Below, in pieces: positions 8,359-18,762 of a DNA stretch of 51,245 nt. Every line of letters starts with the position of its first letter. Positions within the stretch are counted from its first letter, which is position 1. Under the pieces are notes generated by a model. It saw only the letters and a list, made by a program, of their open reading frames with translations. It made no database searches and was not told the origin of the DNA. The stretch covers positions 1 through 51,245 of the forward strand of contig JAKJDL010000011.1 in NCBI GenBank assembly GCA_022705945.1. The letters run 5' to 3'. The stretch is from Candidatus Omnitrophota bacterium (GTDB lineage: Bacteria > Omnitrophota > Omnitrophia > Omnitrophales > Aquincolibacteriaceae). The position numbers were made by a program, and so were the translations under genes.

Positions 8359-8625
8359 CTATAGGTTTTCGCAGCCGCGCGTCAGGAAAAAAGCCCTGTT
8401 GGATTTAAACTCAAAGAAGCCCGGCTCGACTTTAAACTCCCTAAGCAGCCCGCTTTCTTCGCGGATCGTGAATTTCCCTCCGGCCGAGGAAGTGAGATAC
8501 GGCGCATGGTTTGCCAGCACTCCGACGAAGCCGTGTTCAGCCGGGACCTGCGCGTGCGCCACTGTCCCTTCGTAGGCGATGCCTTGGGGGGTTACAATCC
8601 TTAAATTATAAACAGGTTCATCCAT
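8359..8625 (-). CDS. atpC: F1Fo-ATP synthase epsilon subunit, short form
   Basis: An 88-aa protein matching only the N-terminal beta-sandwich domain of F1 epsilon: an opening strand NLRIVTPQGI, the segment VPAEHGFVGVLANHAPYLT and a closing strand LREFKVEPGFFEFKSN. Typical epsilon subunits are about 130-140 aa and add a two-helix C-terminal domain that inhibits ATP hydrolysis; that domain is absent. It is the last atp gene, 65 nt after atpD, and the gap holds an imperfect hairpin. The ribosome-binding site is weak. No frameshift is apparent: the stop is directly followed by the cupin gene's own start region. Confidence 0.9.
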   Translation of the reverse strand: MDEPVYNLRIVTPQGIAYEGTVAHAQVPAEHGFVGVLANHAPYLTSSAGGKFTIREESGLLREFKVEPGFFEFKSNRAFFLTRGCENL

Positions 8626-8644
8626 TTTGACTTGTTCCGTCCGT

Positions 8645-8687
8645 TCTCAAGCCTGGTCAGGGAAAACTCTAACACCGGGTTTTGAGA
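8645..8687 (-). repeat. Imperfect hairpin between atpD and atpC
   Basis: Arms TCTCAA (8645-8650) and TTGAGA (8682-8687) are complementary. Inward pairing continues with mismatches between the CCTGG-like and CCGGG-like segments. It occupies the atpD-atpC gap. It could adjust epsilon expression or stabilise the upstream message. Evidence is structural only. Confidence 0.45.
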
Positions 8688-8690
8688 GGG

Positions 8691-11053
<2,363 letters not shown>

Positions 11054-11064
11054 TTTAAAATCCA

Positions 11065-11092
11065 GGGGCTCGCATCCCGAGGGGCAAGCCCC
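11065..11092 (-). repeat. 9-bp hairpin between atpA and atpG
   Basis: Arms 11065-11073 and 11084-11092 pair over 9 bp (GGGGCTTGC with GCGAGCCCC on the message strand, one G-T pair) around a 10-nt loop. It ends 11 nt before the atpG start. With no strong Shine-Dalgarno site there, the stem may help keep gamma translation below that of alpha. Confidence 0.6.
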
Positions 11093-11101
11093 CAATCCCG
11101 G

Positions 11102-12604
11102 TTATTGAAAGGTTTGTTTGAATTTGAGAACCGCTTGCTTCATCCGGTCTTTGAGAGTATCTGAGATCACCTTTTTTTCAGCGATCTCATGGAAAACTTC
11201 GAGATGGTTTTTATCCATATATTCAAGAAACTGCGCCTCGAAATCCCGCAAACGTTCAAGAGGAACGTCGTCAAGAAGCCCTTCGTTGCCGGCAAAAATA
11301 ATGGCAACCTGGCGCTCGAGCGGCATCGGGGAAAGATCGTTTTGCTTCAGAATTTCGATCATGCGTTCACCCCGGGCCAGCTGATCCTTGGTGGCCTTGT
11401 CGAGATCTGTCGAAAGCTGGGCAAAAGCCTGAAGCTCCCGGTATTGAGCAAGCGAAAGGCGGAGCATGCCCGCGACCTGCTTCATGGCTTTGGTCTGGGC
11501 GTTGCCGCCGACGCGGGATACGGAAAGCCCGACGTTGATCGCGGGGCGGACGCCCCCGTAGAAAAGATCGCTCTCAAGATAGATCTGGCCGTCCGTAATC
11601 GAAATAACATTGGTCGGGATGTAAGCCGAGATATCCCCGAGCTGGGTTTCGATCACGGGGATCGCGGTAAGCGATCCGCCGCCGAGATCTTCCCGGAGTT
11701 TTGCGGCGCGTTCAAGAAGCCGCGAATGAAGATAAAAAACATCGCCGGGATACGCCTCGCGTCCGGGAGGCCGTTGTAAAAGAAGCGAAAGCTGGCGGTA
11801 AGCAACGGCGTGCTTTGAAAGGTCGTCGTAAACGACGAGAGCGTGTTTTCCGGAATACATGTATTCCTCACCGATCGCGGTACCCGCGTAAGGGGCGAGG
11901 TATTGGAGCGGCGCCGGATCTTCGGAAGACGCTGAAACGATCGTGGTGTAATCCATGGCACCGTGTTTCTCAAGGGTTTCCGCCAAAGCGACGACTGTCG
12001 AGAGTTTTTGTCCGATCGCGACATAGATGCAGTGGACCCCCGTTGTTTTCTGATTGAGGATCGAATCGATCAAAATGGCGGTTTTCCCCGTCTGGCGGTC
12101 CCCGATCACAAGCTCTCTCTGGCCGCGTCCGATCGGGATCATGGAATCGATGGCCTTGATGCCGGTCTGAAGGGGCTCTTTCACAGGCTGGCGTTTCACG
12201 ACGGAAGGAGGGACGGCTTCGATCGCACGCATTTTGGTCGAAACGATAGGTCCCTTGCCGTCAATCGGCTTTCCGAGCGGATCGATCACCCGGCCCTTCA
12301 GCGCCTCTCCCACGGGGATATGGGCGATCTTCCCGGTTCTTTTTACCTGGTCCCCCTCCTTGATTTGGCGGTCCGCTCCGAAGATCACGACTCCGACATG
12401 ATGATGCTCAAGATTCAGCGCCATCCCCGTCGTCCCGTCCTGAAAGGTCAAAAGCTCGCCCGCCATAACCTCCTCAAGTCCGTAGACGCGGGCGATCCCG
12501 TCTCCGACCTGAAGAACATAACCGATCGGATGAAGTTCGAGTTTGGCCTGGTATTTCTGGATCTCTTTTTCAATGACCTGCGTGACTTCTTCGGGTTTAA
12601 GCAT
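11102..12604 (-). CDS. atpA: F1Fo-ATP synthase alpha subunit
   Basis: The 500-aa non-catalytic nucleotide-binding F1 subunit. The P-loop is GDRQTGKT (about 168-175), preceded by the family segment [34 protein letters not shown] segment and the signature [14 protein letters not shown] follow in order. Length is typical (about 500-515). It follows atpH by 11 nt. Function within the complex is certain from homology and gene order. Confidence 0.98.
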   Translation of the reverse strand: MLKPEEVTQVIEKEIQKYQAKLELHPIGYVLQVGDGIARVYGLEEVMAGELLTFQDGTTGMALNLEHHHVGVVIFGADRQIKEGDQVKRTGKIAHIPVGEALKGRVIDPLGKPIDGKGPIVSTKMRAIEAVPPSVVKRQPVKEPLQTGIKAIDSMIPIGRGQRELVIGDRQTGKTAILIDSILNQKTTGVHCIYVAIGQKLSTVVALAETLEKHGAMDYTTIVSASSEDPAPLQYLAPYAGTAIGEEYMYSGKHALVVYDDLSKHAVAYRQLSLLLQRPPGREAYPGDVFYLHSRLLERAAKLREDLGGGSLTAIPVIETQLGDISAYIPTNVISITDGQIYLESDLFYGGVRPAINVGLSVSRVGGNAQTKAMKQVAGMLRLSLAQYRELQAFAQLSTDLDKATKDQLARGERMIEILKQNDLSPMPLERQVAIIFAGNEGLLDDVPLERLRDFEAQFLEYMDKNHLEVFHEIAEKKVISDTLKDRMKQAVLKFKQTFQ

Positions 12605-12615
12605 GAAGATTTTCC

Positions 12616-13179
12616 TTATTGAGCAAGAAGTTGTTGTTCGATCTCAAAAAAACGGTTCCTGAATGAACAATCGATCTCTTTTCCGTCAAACCGGAGCACA
12701 AAGCCCCCGATAAGGGAAGACTCGGTTTTTGGGAACAGGCGGATTTCTTTTTGAGCACGGTTCTCTTTCAAAGCCAGTTTCTTAGACAACACATGCTTCA
12801 ATTTTTCCTGAAGTTGCCCGGATAGGGGGAGCGCCGACAGAAGCTCCACTTCCGTAACGCCGCGGCTTTGTTCGAACATGGCGTGAAAAACATCGTAAAC
12901 TTCGCCCAAAATCGCAAAACGTTTTTTTTCGATCAATATCCTGAAGAAATTCCTGAGAAGCTGCGGTGTTCCTTCCGAAAAAAGTTTTTCGATGAAATCA
13001 ACCTTGTCCCGCTCGCTGATGATGGGGTTCCGGATCATCGCGGAGACTTCGGGATAATGCTTAATCCCGTCCGCAAAACGGGCCAGCCATCGGTCGATCT
13101 CGGCAAGCTGACCGCTTTTTTCGGCGAGGCCGAAAAGCGCACGGGCGTAGCGGATCCCGACTTCGGTTCGGCTCTTCAT
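12616..13179 (-). CDS. atpH: F1Fo-ATP synthase delta subunit (OSCP-like)
   Basis: A 187-aa peripheral stalk subunit linking F1 to the b subunit. The N-terminal helical domain begins with [16 protein letters not shown], and the C-terminal part carries [18 protein letters not shown] and the [12 protein letters not shown] strand typical of delta. The length is near the normal 175-180 aa. Its start overlaps the atpF stop by 4 bp (ATGA), implying coupled translation. Confidence 0.94.
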   Translation of the reverse strand: MKSRTEVGIRYARALFGLAEKSGQLAEIDRWLARFADGIKHYPEVSAMIRNPIISERDKVDFIEKLFSEGTPQLLRNFFRILIEKKRFAILGEVYDVFHAMFEQSRGVTEVELLSALPLSGQLQEKLKHVLSKKLALKENRAQKEIRLFPKTESSLIGGFVLRFDGKEIDCSFRNRFFEIEQQLLAQ

Positions 13180-13676
13180 AGCTTCTTCTCCAATTCTTCA
13201 ATGAGCTCCATGGCTCTCTTCTCATGCTGGGCGGCGTCCATTTTTTCCCGGACAACTTTTTCCGCAATCTGAAGGGAAAGCTTCGCGATCTCGCGTTTTA
13301 ATTCAAAGCGGGCCTTTTCGAATTCGATTTCGATGTTGGTCTTTGCTTTTTCGAAAGAAATCTGGGACTCCGAGCGTGCCTTCTCCTGGATTTCCCGGGC
13401 GATGCGGCGCCCCTCCTGGACAGCTTCCTGAAGTTTTTCCCGGGCCTCGTCTTCGATCTTTCGGAGGTGTTCCTCGTACTCTTTTTGAAGCTCCGCGACC
13501 TGGGCCTTCATCTTCCCGATGTCGGTCCATTCGTGATCGAGTTTTTCACGGCGGGCCTTGATGACGTTCGCGAGCGGTTTCCATGCGAACTTCCTGAGCA
13601 CGAAGAAAACGGTCAGAAAGGCGACGAGCTGAACAAAGACTTCGCCTAACCTGATATTCTCCTGGAAATAATCCAT
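13176..13676 (-). CDS. atpF: F1Fo-ATP synthase b subunit
   Basis: A 166-aa peripheral stalk subunit. A single N-terminal membrane span (about residues 10-27, VFVQLVAFLTVFFVLRKF) is followed by WKPLANVIKARREK and a long charged helix (about 35-160) rich in Glu, Lys and Ala, as expected for the dimeric stalk. Only one b-type gene is present, not a b/b' pair. It sits 15 nt after atpE and overlaps atpH. Confidence 0.96.
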   Translation of the reverse strand: MDYFQENIRLGEVFVQLVAFLTVFFVLRKFAWKPLANVIKARREKLDHEWTDIGKMKAQVAELQKEYEEHLRKIEDEAREKLQEAVQEGRRIAREIQEKARSESQISFEKAKTNIEIEFEKARFELKREIAKLSLQIAEKVVREKMDAAQHEKRAMELIEELEKKL

Positions 13677-13691
13677 GAAATTTCCCCGGGC

Positions 13692-13922
13692 TCAGATCTT
13701 GCCCATGAGGACGAAACCGAACACGAGCGCGTAAAGCGTCAAGGCCTCGATAAGCGCGCAGCCGGCCATCATGTTTACCAGGATTTTTCCCGAGGCTTCC
13801 GGCTGGCGCCCTGTTGCGTCCATGGCGGCGGCAACGGCTTTGCCGAGAGCGAGGGCGGAGCTAAAAGCGGTGATAGCGAGTCCGAGAGGCAACGCAAAAC
13901 TCAAAGCAACGGCTGAATCCAT
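13692..13922 (-). CDS. atpE: F1Fo-ATP synthase c subunit
   Basis: A 76-aa hairpin of two membrane helices forming the rotor ring. The polar loop has R39-Q40-P41, and the ion-binding carboxylate is E59 in ALIEALTLY. Aligned with the sodium-type c subunit of Ilyobacter, the positions of Na+ ligands Q32 and S66 are L26 and A60 here, so proton coupling is inferred. The helix-1 GxGxGxG motif is replaced by A19-x-S21-x-A23-x-A25, an alanine-type motif that could alter ring size. Position between atpB and atpF is standard. Confidence 0.97.
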   Translation of the reverse strand: MDSAVALSFALPLGLAITAFSSALALGKAVAAAMDATGRQPEASGKILVNMMAGCALIEALTLYALVFGFVLMGKI

Positions 13923-13934
13923 TATAAATCTCCT

Positions 13935-14789
13935 TTAGGTTGGTTTAACGGGTGACGGAAATTTCTTGTTATGAGAGCCGGTCGCATGGCCGTGGTCTTC
14001 CCGCGGCATGATGAGTGAAATATACACCGTTGTCAGCAATAAGAAAACAAAAGCCTGAACCAGGCTGAATATGATCGCTAGGATATTCGCAAAGAGCTGG
14101 AAAAAAAACGGAAGGAATTTATACATGACATTCAACTCGGCAAATTTGTAGATAAGACGGTCCTCGCTTGAAACATTCGCGAAAAGACGCAGCGACAAAC
14201 TAAGCGGTACCGCGAGGTATTCGATCGTCACATTGATCACCAGCATAAGCGGAAGGAGGGCGATTCCGAGGATGCCTTTGGGGTTCCCGGCCATATGTTT
14301 CATATAATGAAAGAACCCCTGTTCCTTGATCCCGACCCACTGTATATAAAAGGTCGCGGCCAGCGCCAGGGCGATCGTCGTGCTCCACGCGCTTGTGGGG
14401 GATTTCATCAGAGGGAAGAGGCCAAGCCAATTCTCAATCAGGATATAAATGAAAAGGGTTCCGAGGAACGGGACATGCTCAACCCCTTTGGGACCCAGGA
14501 TGCCGGTAACGAAACCGGTCAGGCCTTCGACGAACATCTCCCATCGGTTCTGGTTTGCATCCGGTATGAATTTTTTTTTCCGCGCCGCTCGGACCGAACA
14601 GAAAACGATCAGGGCCATGATGAGAACGGAGAAGACGATATTTTCCCAGTGATGAAAAAATTCAAAAAAAGGATTCCCGGGAAAAATTTGATCAAGAACG
14701 GTAAAAATATTCGGAAGCTCATGGGCTTCTCCGTGAGCCTGAGTTGCCGCATGAGCCGTCTGAGATATCAAATGTCCTGTCTGGTCCAT
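13935..14789 (-). CDS. atpB: F1Fo-ATP synthase a subunit
   Basis: A 284-aa integral membrane stator subunit forming the proton half-channels. Several hydrophobic helices are visible, and the essential arginine lies in PLSLSLRLFANVSSED (counterpart of E. coli R210). A C-terminal LVQAFVFLLLTTVYI span matches the last family helix. The ATG at 14789 is chosen; an upstream in-frame start at 14837 would run into the preceding atpI-like gene. The N-terminal 35 residues are His/Ala rich and the C-terminus ends in a polar tail. Confidence 0.95.
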   Translation of the reverse strand: MDQTGHLISQTAHAATQAHGEAHELPNIFTVLDQIFPGNPFFEFFHHWENIVFSVLIMALIVFCSVRAARKKKFIPDANQNRWEMFVEGLTGFVTGILGPKGVEHVPFLGTLFIYILIENWLGLFPLMKSPTSAWSTTIALALAATFYIQWVGIKEQGFFHYMKHMAGNPKGILGIALLPLMLVINVTIEYLAVPLSLSLRLFANVSSEDRLIYKFAELNVMYKFLPFFFQLFANILAIIFSLVQAFVFLLLTTVYISLIMPREDHGHATGSHNKKFPSPVKPT

Positions 14790-14791
14790 GA

Positions 14792-15040
14792 TTATTCCGG
14801 AGCGTTCTCCTGGTAGAGACGCCTGACAATCCTGCAAGTTTGGATGACTGAGGCGATAAGTCCCAAAAGCACGAGTATCATAATCAATTTAGGGTTTAAA
14901 TTCCACCGGTTGATCATCCATTTGCCGAGCAGGAAGCATGCCAGGGGACCTGCGATCAATATGGTCGGCACCATGGTAGCAAGTCCAAGCATCCGGAAAA
15001 GCCTGGGGGTGTCGGCGGAATCTCTCACGAGAATCAACAT
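14792..15040 (-). CDS. atpI: AtpI/AtpZ-like small membrane protein
   Basis: An 82-aa protein with two membrane spans (about 20-38 and 50-67) joined by a short loop (GKWMINRWNLNPK), the pattern of AtpI/AtpZ proteins that precede atpB and assist c-ring assembly or Mg2+/Ca2+ uptake. It stops 2 nt before the atpB start. The start is uncertain: ATG 15040 overlaps the best -10 element, so if that promoter is used, the in-frame GTG at 15028 (78 aa, near-leaderless) is more likely. Family assignment rests on topology and position more than on sequence motifs. Confidence 0.75.
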   Translation of the reverse strand: MLILVRDSADTPRLFRMLGLATMVPTILIAGPLACFLLGKWMINRWNLNPKLIMILVLLGLIASVIQTCRIVRRLYQENAPE

Positions 15041-15066
15041 TATCGTATTGTTCCTGAAAGTTTCAA
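15039..15066 (-). promoter_or_regulatory. Candidate promoter of the atp operon
   Basis: Minus-strand -35 TTGAAA (15061-15066) and -10 GATAAT (15039-15044) with a 16-bp spacer. The predicted start near 15032 is only a few nt from an in-frame GTG of the atpI-like gene. It lies in the divergent gap with the AsmA-like gene, the natural place for the operon promoter. Confidence 0.55.
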
Positions 15067-15109
15067 GATAAATGCCGATACAGGAGAGGAAGCTTATTAA
15101 GGAGATAAC

Positions 15110-15850
15110 ATGATTACAAGTTTTATAAAAACAATATTCAGTCTGGTTCGGTTGATGATCATCCTGCTTGTCGCGGCCCTGATCTTCCACACGTGGGCGA
15201 TCAAGCAGGTTGTCAGGGTCTCGCTGCAATGGGGGCTGGGCGCTCCGGTCACGATCGAAAAGGTGAAGATGGACTGGAAGATTACCGGATTTGAAGTCCA
15301 CAACCTTGAGATAGGGAATCCGTATCATTACCCGCCGGGTCTGCTGGCCGACATACCGCTTGCCATTATCTCCGTCGATATTAGCAAGCTCCCGGTCGGG
15401 ATTTTAAAGTTCAAGACAGTCGGCTTCAAACTTCGGGAGCTCGTCGTTATGCACGCTCCGGGTCAGGGAATCAATGTTATGGAGCTAAAACCCCTGAAAA
15501 AAAATACTGGCGGACGAAGAGAGGGGGAACGGACGGATCCAAAAGAAAAGAAGTCTTCGGGAGGTCCGCGCATCCGGATTGATGAGTTCATACTGTCGGT
15601 TGACACGATTACTTTTTCTGAGTCTGTGGGAACCATGAAAAAACATAAAAAGATCAATGCGAATATCGCGGGCGCCAGTTTTTATAATCTTCAGGGGGCT
15701 GACGACCTGGCTTATATTGTCGCATCCCTGGCGATGCGGAAACTTGGTTTTGCGTTCTTTGATGACCGGCTTCAAAGGTTTTTTGGAGATCAGGAGATTC
15801 CTGCTTCGAAATCCGGTTTTTTTGATAAGATCAAAAGCATTCTCGGATGA
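15110..15850 (+). CDS. AsmA-like membrane-anchored protein
   Basis: A 246-aa protein with an N-terminal membrane anchor (about 11-30) followed by repeated strands of the AsmA/DUF748 style: GAPVTIEKVKMDW, EVHNLEIGNPYHYPPG, IISVDISKLPVGILKFKTVG and GINVMELKPL. Such proteins sit in the inner membrane with a periplasmic beta-rich domain and are linked to lipid transport between membranes. A Lys/Glu/Gly-rich linker lies near 132-147. It is much shorter than true AsmA. AAGGAG lies 5 nt before ATG 15110. It is divergent from the atp operon and ends at a hairpin that includes its stop codon. The exact role is unknown. Confidence 0.7.
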   Translation: MITSFIKTIFSLVRLMIILLVAALIFHTWAIKQVVRVSLQWGLGAPVTIEKVKMDWKITGFEVHNLEIGNPYHYPPGLLADIPLAIISVDISKLPVGILKFKTVGFKLRELVVMHAPGQGINVMELKPLKKNTGGRREGERTDPKEKKSSGGPRIRIDEFILSVDTITFSESVGTMKKHKKINANIAGASFYNLQGADDLAYIVASLAMRKLGFAFFDDRLQRFFGDQEIPASKSGFFDKIKSILG

Positions 15851-15890
15851 TCTAACCTGTTTTATTGAAACGGGTTAGATCATTAAGTGT
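15848..15890 (+). terminator. Hairpin terminator after the AsmA-like gene
   Basis: Arms TGATCTAACC (15848-15857) and GGTTAGATCA (15873-15882) pair perfectly. Pairing extends inward through a T-G wobble and GTTT/AAAC to about 15 bp with a 5-nt loop. The stop codon TGA is the first three bases of the stem. The following tail (TTAAGTGTATATTTT) is only moderately T-rich. It separates the gene from the strong promoter at 16021. Confidence 0.7.
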
Positions 15891-15998
15891 ATATTTTAAC
15901 CCGACAGGTTTTTATGCCGCGGCTTGCCGTTTTTAAAAATCAGCCCCGTTTTTAGTCTTGTCGGGGTTTCTTCAGATTTGCGGTGCCGGAAAAGACGT

Positions 15999-16048
15999 AA
16001 AAATTTTTTTTAAAAAGAGCTTGACGTAATTTCGAATCTGATTAGAAT
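15999..16048 (+). promoter_or_regulatory. Strong promoter with UP-like element for tRNA-Thr/tuf
   Basis: -35 TTGACG (16021-16026), a 16-bp spacer and -10 TAGAAT (16043-16048). Directly upstream, 15999-16016 is an unbroken A/T tract, lying at about -56 to -39 from the predicted start near 16055, the classic UP element position. The bases after the -10 are GC-rich (ACGGCC), like the discriminators of stringently controlled stable RNA promoters. It probably drives tRNA-Thr, tuf and genes beyond. The rest of the 15883-16213 gap shows no gene. Confidence 0.85.
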
Positions 16049-16124
16049 ACGGCCTTTCCCTAAAGGAGATTACTGTCTCTATTTGGAACATGGGAATTTT
16101 GTCCTCATTGCCGAGTGAGGTTTT

Positions 16125-16151
16125 CCGGAAATAAAAATTTTTTCGGCTTTT
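16125..16151 (+). promoter_or_regulatory. Terminator-like hairpin in the tRNA-Thr leader
   Basis: CCGGAAA (16125-16131) can pair with TTTTCGG (16140-16146, one G-T pair), followed by CTTTTTAAATTT, an intrinsic-terminator shape about 70-95 nt into the predicted transcript. An alternative stem pairs GCCGA (from about 16110) with TCGGC (16143-16147). Two mutually exclusive stems before tRNA-Thr/tuf suggest an attenuator, but the AT-rich pairing may be fortuitous. Confidence 0.4.
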
Positions 16152-16213
16152 TAAATTTGAAGTGCGCGATTTTGTGTTGGATCTGATCGGATCCAGTTAA
16201 GCAAAGTCGACGC

Positions 16214-16286
16214 GCTGGAGTAGCTCAGTTGGTAGAGCACGTCCTTGGTAAGGACGAGGTCACGGGTTCGATCCCCGTCTCCAGCT
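16214..16286 (+). tRNA. tRNA-Thr (anticodon GGT)
   Basis: Acceptor stem GCTGGAG/CTCCAGC, D-arm AGCTCAGTTGGTAGAGC, anticodon stem CGTCC/GGACG with loop TTGGTAA (anticodon GGT), and T-arm GGGTTCGATCCCC. The discriminator is T and no CCA is encoded, so the tail must be added by nucleotidyltransferase. It lies 40 nt before tuf in the same transcript, the widespread tRNA-Thr-tuf arrangement (E. coli thrT-tufB). Confidence 0.97.
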
Positions 16287-16326
16287 TAGATAGAAATTGA
16301 ACCCCCAAATTCAAGGAGAATCGATC

Positions 16327-17526
<1,200 letters not shown>

Positions 17527-17768
17527 CCGCTTCGGTTTGAATCAAGATCGATCTTTGATTTTGATTCAATGGTTAACCGCTGTCGGGAGTAGAAAATAGA
17601 TTCACCGACAAAGCGTTAACGGTTAACGTCACGTCTTTTCCGAAGTTTTAGCGACTCAAGGCGAAGCTCGCAGGCTGTAGGGCGTTTATTGTCGCCGTAA
17701 GAAGTCCTACAGCGGGAAGTTTTTCACTAACCGTATTTTTAAAATTAGAGAAAAGGTTTTATCTCAAA
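17527..17768 (+). other. Non-coding tuf-rpmG spacer packed with inverted repeats
   Basis: No gene seen. At least four inverted repeats occur in order: TTGAATCAA/TTGATTCAA (17537-17545 with 17561-17569), TGTCGG/CCGACA (17581-17586 with 17605-17610), the palindrome CGTTAAC-G-GTTAACG (17614-17628), and GCTGTAGG/CCTACAGC (17674-17681 with 17706-17713), the last nesting GGCG/CGCC and followed by a T5 run. It could terminate part of tuf transcription, provide RNase sites separating tuf from rpmG/tRNA-Trp, or hold protein-binding sites. Confidence 0.65.
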
Positions 17769-17918
17769 ATGCAGGAGATCATTTCCTTAGTGTCCACTTG
17801 CGATTGCAAGGAGACCTACTGGACGAGAAAGAACAAGAAAAAAAACCCGGATAAACTCGAGCGGAAAAAATACTGTCCGGGATGCCGAAAGCGCGTTCTT
17901 TTTCGGGAGAAAAAGTAA
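17769..17918 (+). CDS. rpmG: 50S ribosomal protein bL33, zinc-binding form
   Basis: A 49-aa bL33, recognised from ISLVST at the start, YWTRKNKKKNPDKLERKKY in the middle and the terminal VLFREKK. Cysteines are C11 and C13 (C-x-C) and C36 and C39 (C-x2-C). The usual zinc form has C-x2-C at both places, so the first knuckle is one residue short. The upstream sequence has no clear Shine-Dalgarno site. It lies 9 nt before tRNA-Trp, the common rpmG-trnW-secE order. Confidence 0.95.
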   Translation: MQEIISLVSTCDCKETYWTRKNKKKNPDKLERKKYCPGCRKRVLFREKK

Positions 17919-17927
17919 GGGCCTTAT

Positions 17928-18001
17928 AGGCCTGTAGCTCCAATTGGTAGAGCGGCGGTCTCCAAAACCGCATGTTGCAGGTTCGAGTCCTGCCAGGCCT
18001 G
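17928..18001 (+). tRNA. tRNA-Trp (anticodon CCA)
   Basis: Acceptor stem AGGCCTG/CAGGCCT with the A1-U72 pair and G73 discriminator expected of bacterial tRNA-Trp, D-arm AGCTCCAATTGGTAGAGC, anticodon stem GCGGT/ACCGC with loop CTCCAAA (anticodon CCA), and T-arm CAGGTTCGAGTCCTG. CCA is not encoded. It sits between rpmG and secE, as in many bacteria. Confidence 0.97.
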
Positions 18002-18036
18002 CGTTTGGGAAATCAACACGGGATCGGAAAACAACG

Positions 18037-18222
18037 ATGTTGCAGAAGACGGGAAATTTTATACAGCAAACGAAGGAAGAACTTGCGAAGGTCACATGGC
18101 CTTCCTGGAATGAGCTCTGGCAGGCCGCGGTTGTCGTTATTATCGGAACCTTCATTGTGGCTGTTTTTATCGCGTGCTGCGACTTTTTGATCTCAAATCT
18201 CATTCGGATTTTGATCGGTTAA
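18037..18222 (+). CDS. secE: Preprotein translocase subunit SecE
   Basis: A 61-aa single-span SecE that clamps SecY in the translocon. The amphipathic helix with FIQQTKEELAKVTWPSWNEL precedes one membrane span (about 31-55), the minimal SecE form. The ATG at 18037 is chosen since the upstream in-frame extension overlaps tRNA-Trp. The ribosome-binding site is weak (CGGA). It lies 3 nt before nusG. Confidence 0.95.
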   Translation: MLQKTGNFIQQTKEELAKVTWPSWNELWQAAVVVIIGTFIVAVFIACCDFLISNLIRILIG

Positions 18223-18225
18223 GTT

Positions 18226-18759
18226 ATGGCAGACGCGAAATGGTATGTGATTCACACTCAGACGGGCGTTGAATCCAAAGCGCGTTCAAGTCTGATCAGT
18301 CGGGCGGAAACCGAGGGGCTTTCGCATTACATTCATGAAGTGCTGATCCCGACCGAGAAGGTCAGTGAAGTTAAGGCCGGCAAAAAGCGCATCAGCGAAC
18401 GGAAGTTTTTCCCGGGCTACATTCTTGTGAAAATGGAGCTCAACGACGAGAGCTGGTATCTCGTCAAGAATACACCGGGCATCTCGGGCTTTGTGGGATC
18501 CGGTAAAAAACCTCTTCCTCTTTCGGAGAGAGAGGTCGGCGCGATCATCCAGGAGCAGGAAGAAAAAATGACGAAGCCGAAACCGAAGGTCGAATTTTCC
18601 GAGGGTGAGAGCGTTCGGGTTAAAGAAGGGTCGTTCGCGAATTTTAACGGTGTGATCGAACAGATCAATCCGGATCGAGGCAAGCTCCGCGTAATGGTGA
18701 CAATCTTCGGGCGGCCGACGCCTGTTGAACTGGAATATTGGCAAGTCGAAAAGGTCTAA
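18226..18759 (+). CDS. nusG: Transcription termination/antitermination factor NusG
   Basis: A 177-aa NusG. The NGN domain starts WYVIHTQTGVESKARSSL, contains SERKFFPGYILVKMEL, and reaches about residue 115. The KOW domain follows (EGESVRVKEGSFANFNGVIE). It binds RNA polymerase and couples it to Rho or the ribosome. Length is typical and there is no insertion. No Shine-Dalgarno site; translation is probably coupled to secE, 3 nt upstream. Confidence 0.97.
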   Translation: MADAKWYVIHTQTGVESKARSSLISRAETEGLSHYIHEVLIPTEKVSEVKAGKKRISERKFFPGYILVKMELNDESWYLVKNTPGISGFVGSGKKPLPLSEREVGAIIQEQEEKMTKPKPKVEFSEGESVRVKEGSFANFNGVIEQINPDRGKLRVMVTIFGRPTPVELEYWQVEKV

Positions 18760-18762
18760 AAA

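Noticed and set aside
8002-8625. Missing atpC C-terminal domain displaced by a frameshift
   Set aside because: The other frames downstream of the atpC stop do not encode the epsilon two-helix domain, and the cupin gene starts at once.
13692-13922. Sodium-type ATP synthase
   Set aside because: Positions equivalent to the Na+ ligands Q32 and S66 of Ilyobacter are Leu and Ala here.
16091-16135. 14-codon leader peptide in the tRNA-Thr leader
   Set aside because: ATG present, but the nearest AAGGAG is over 20 nt upstream and there is no run of threonine or other regulatory codons.
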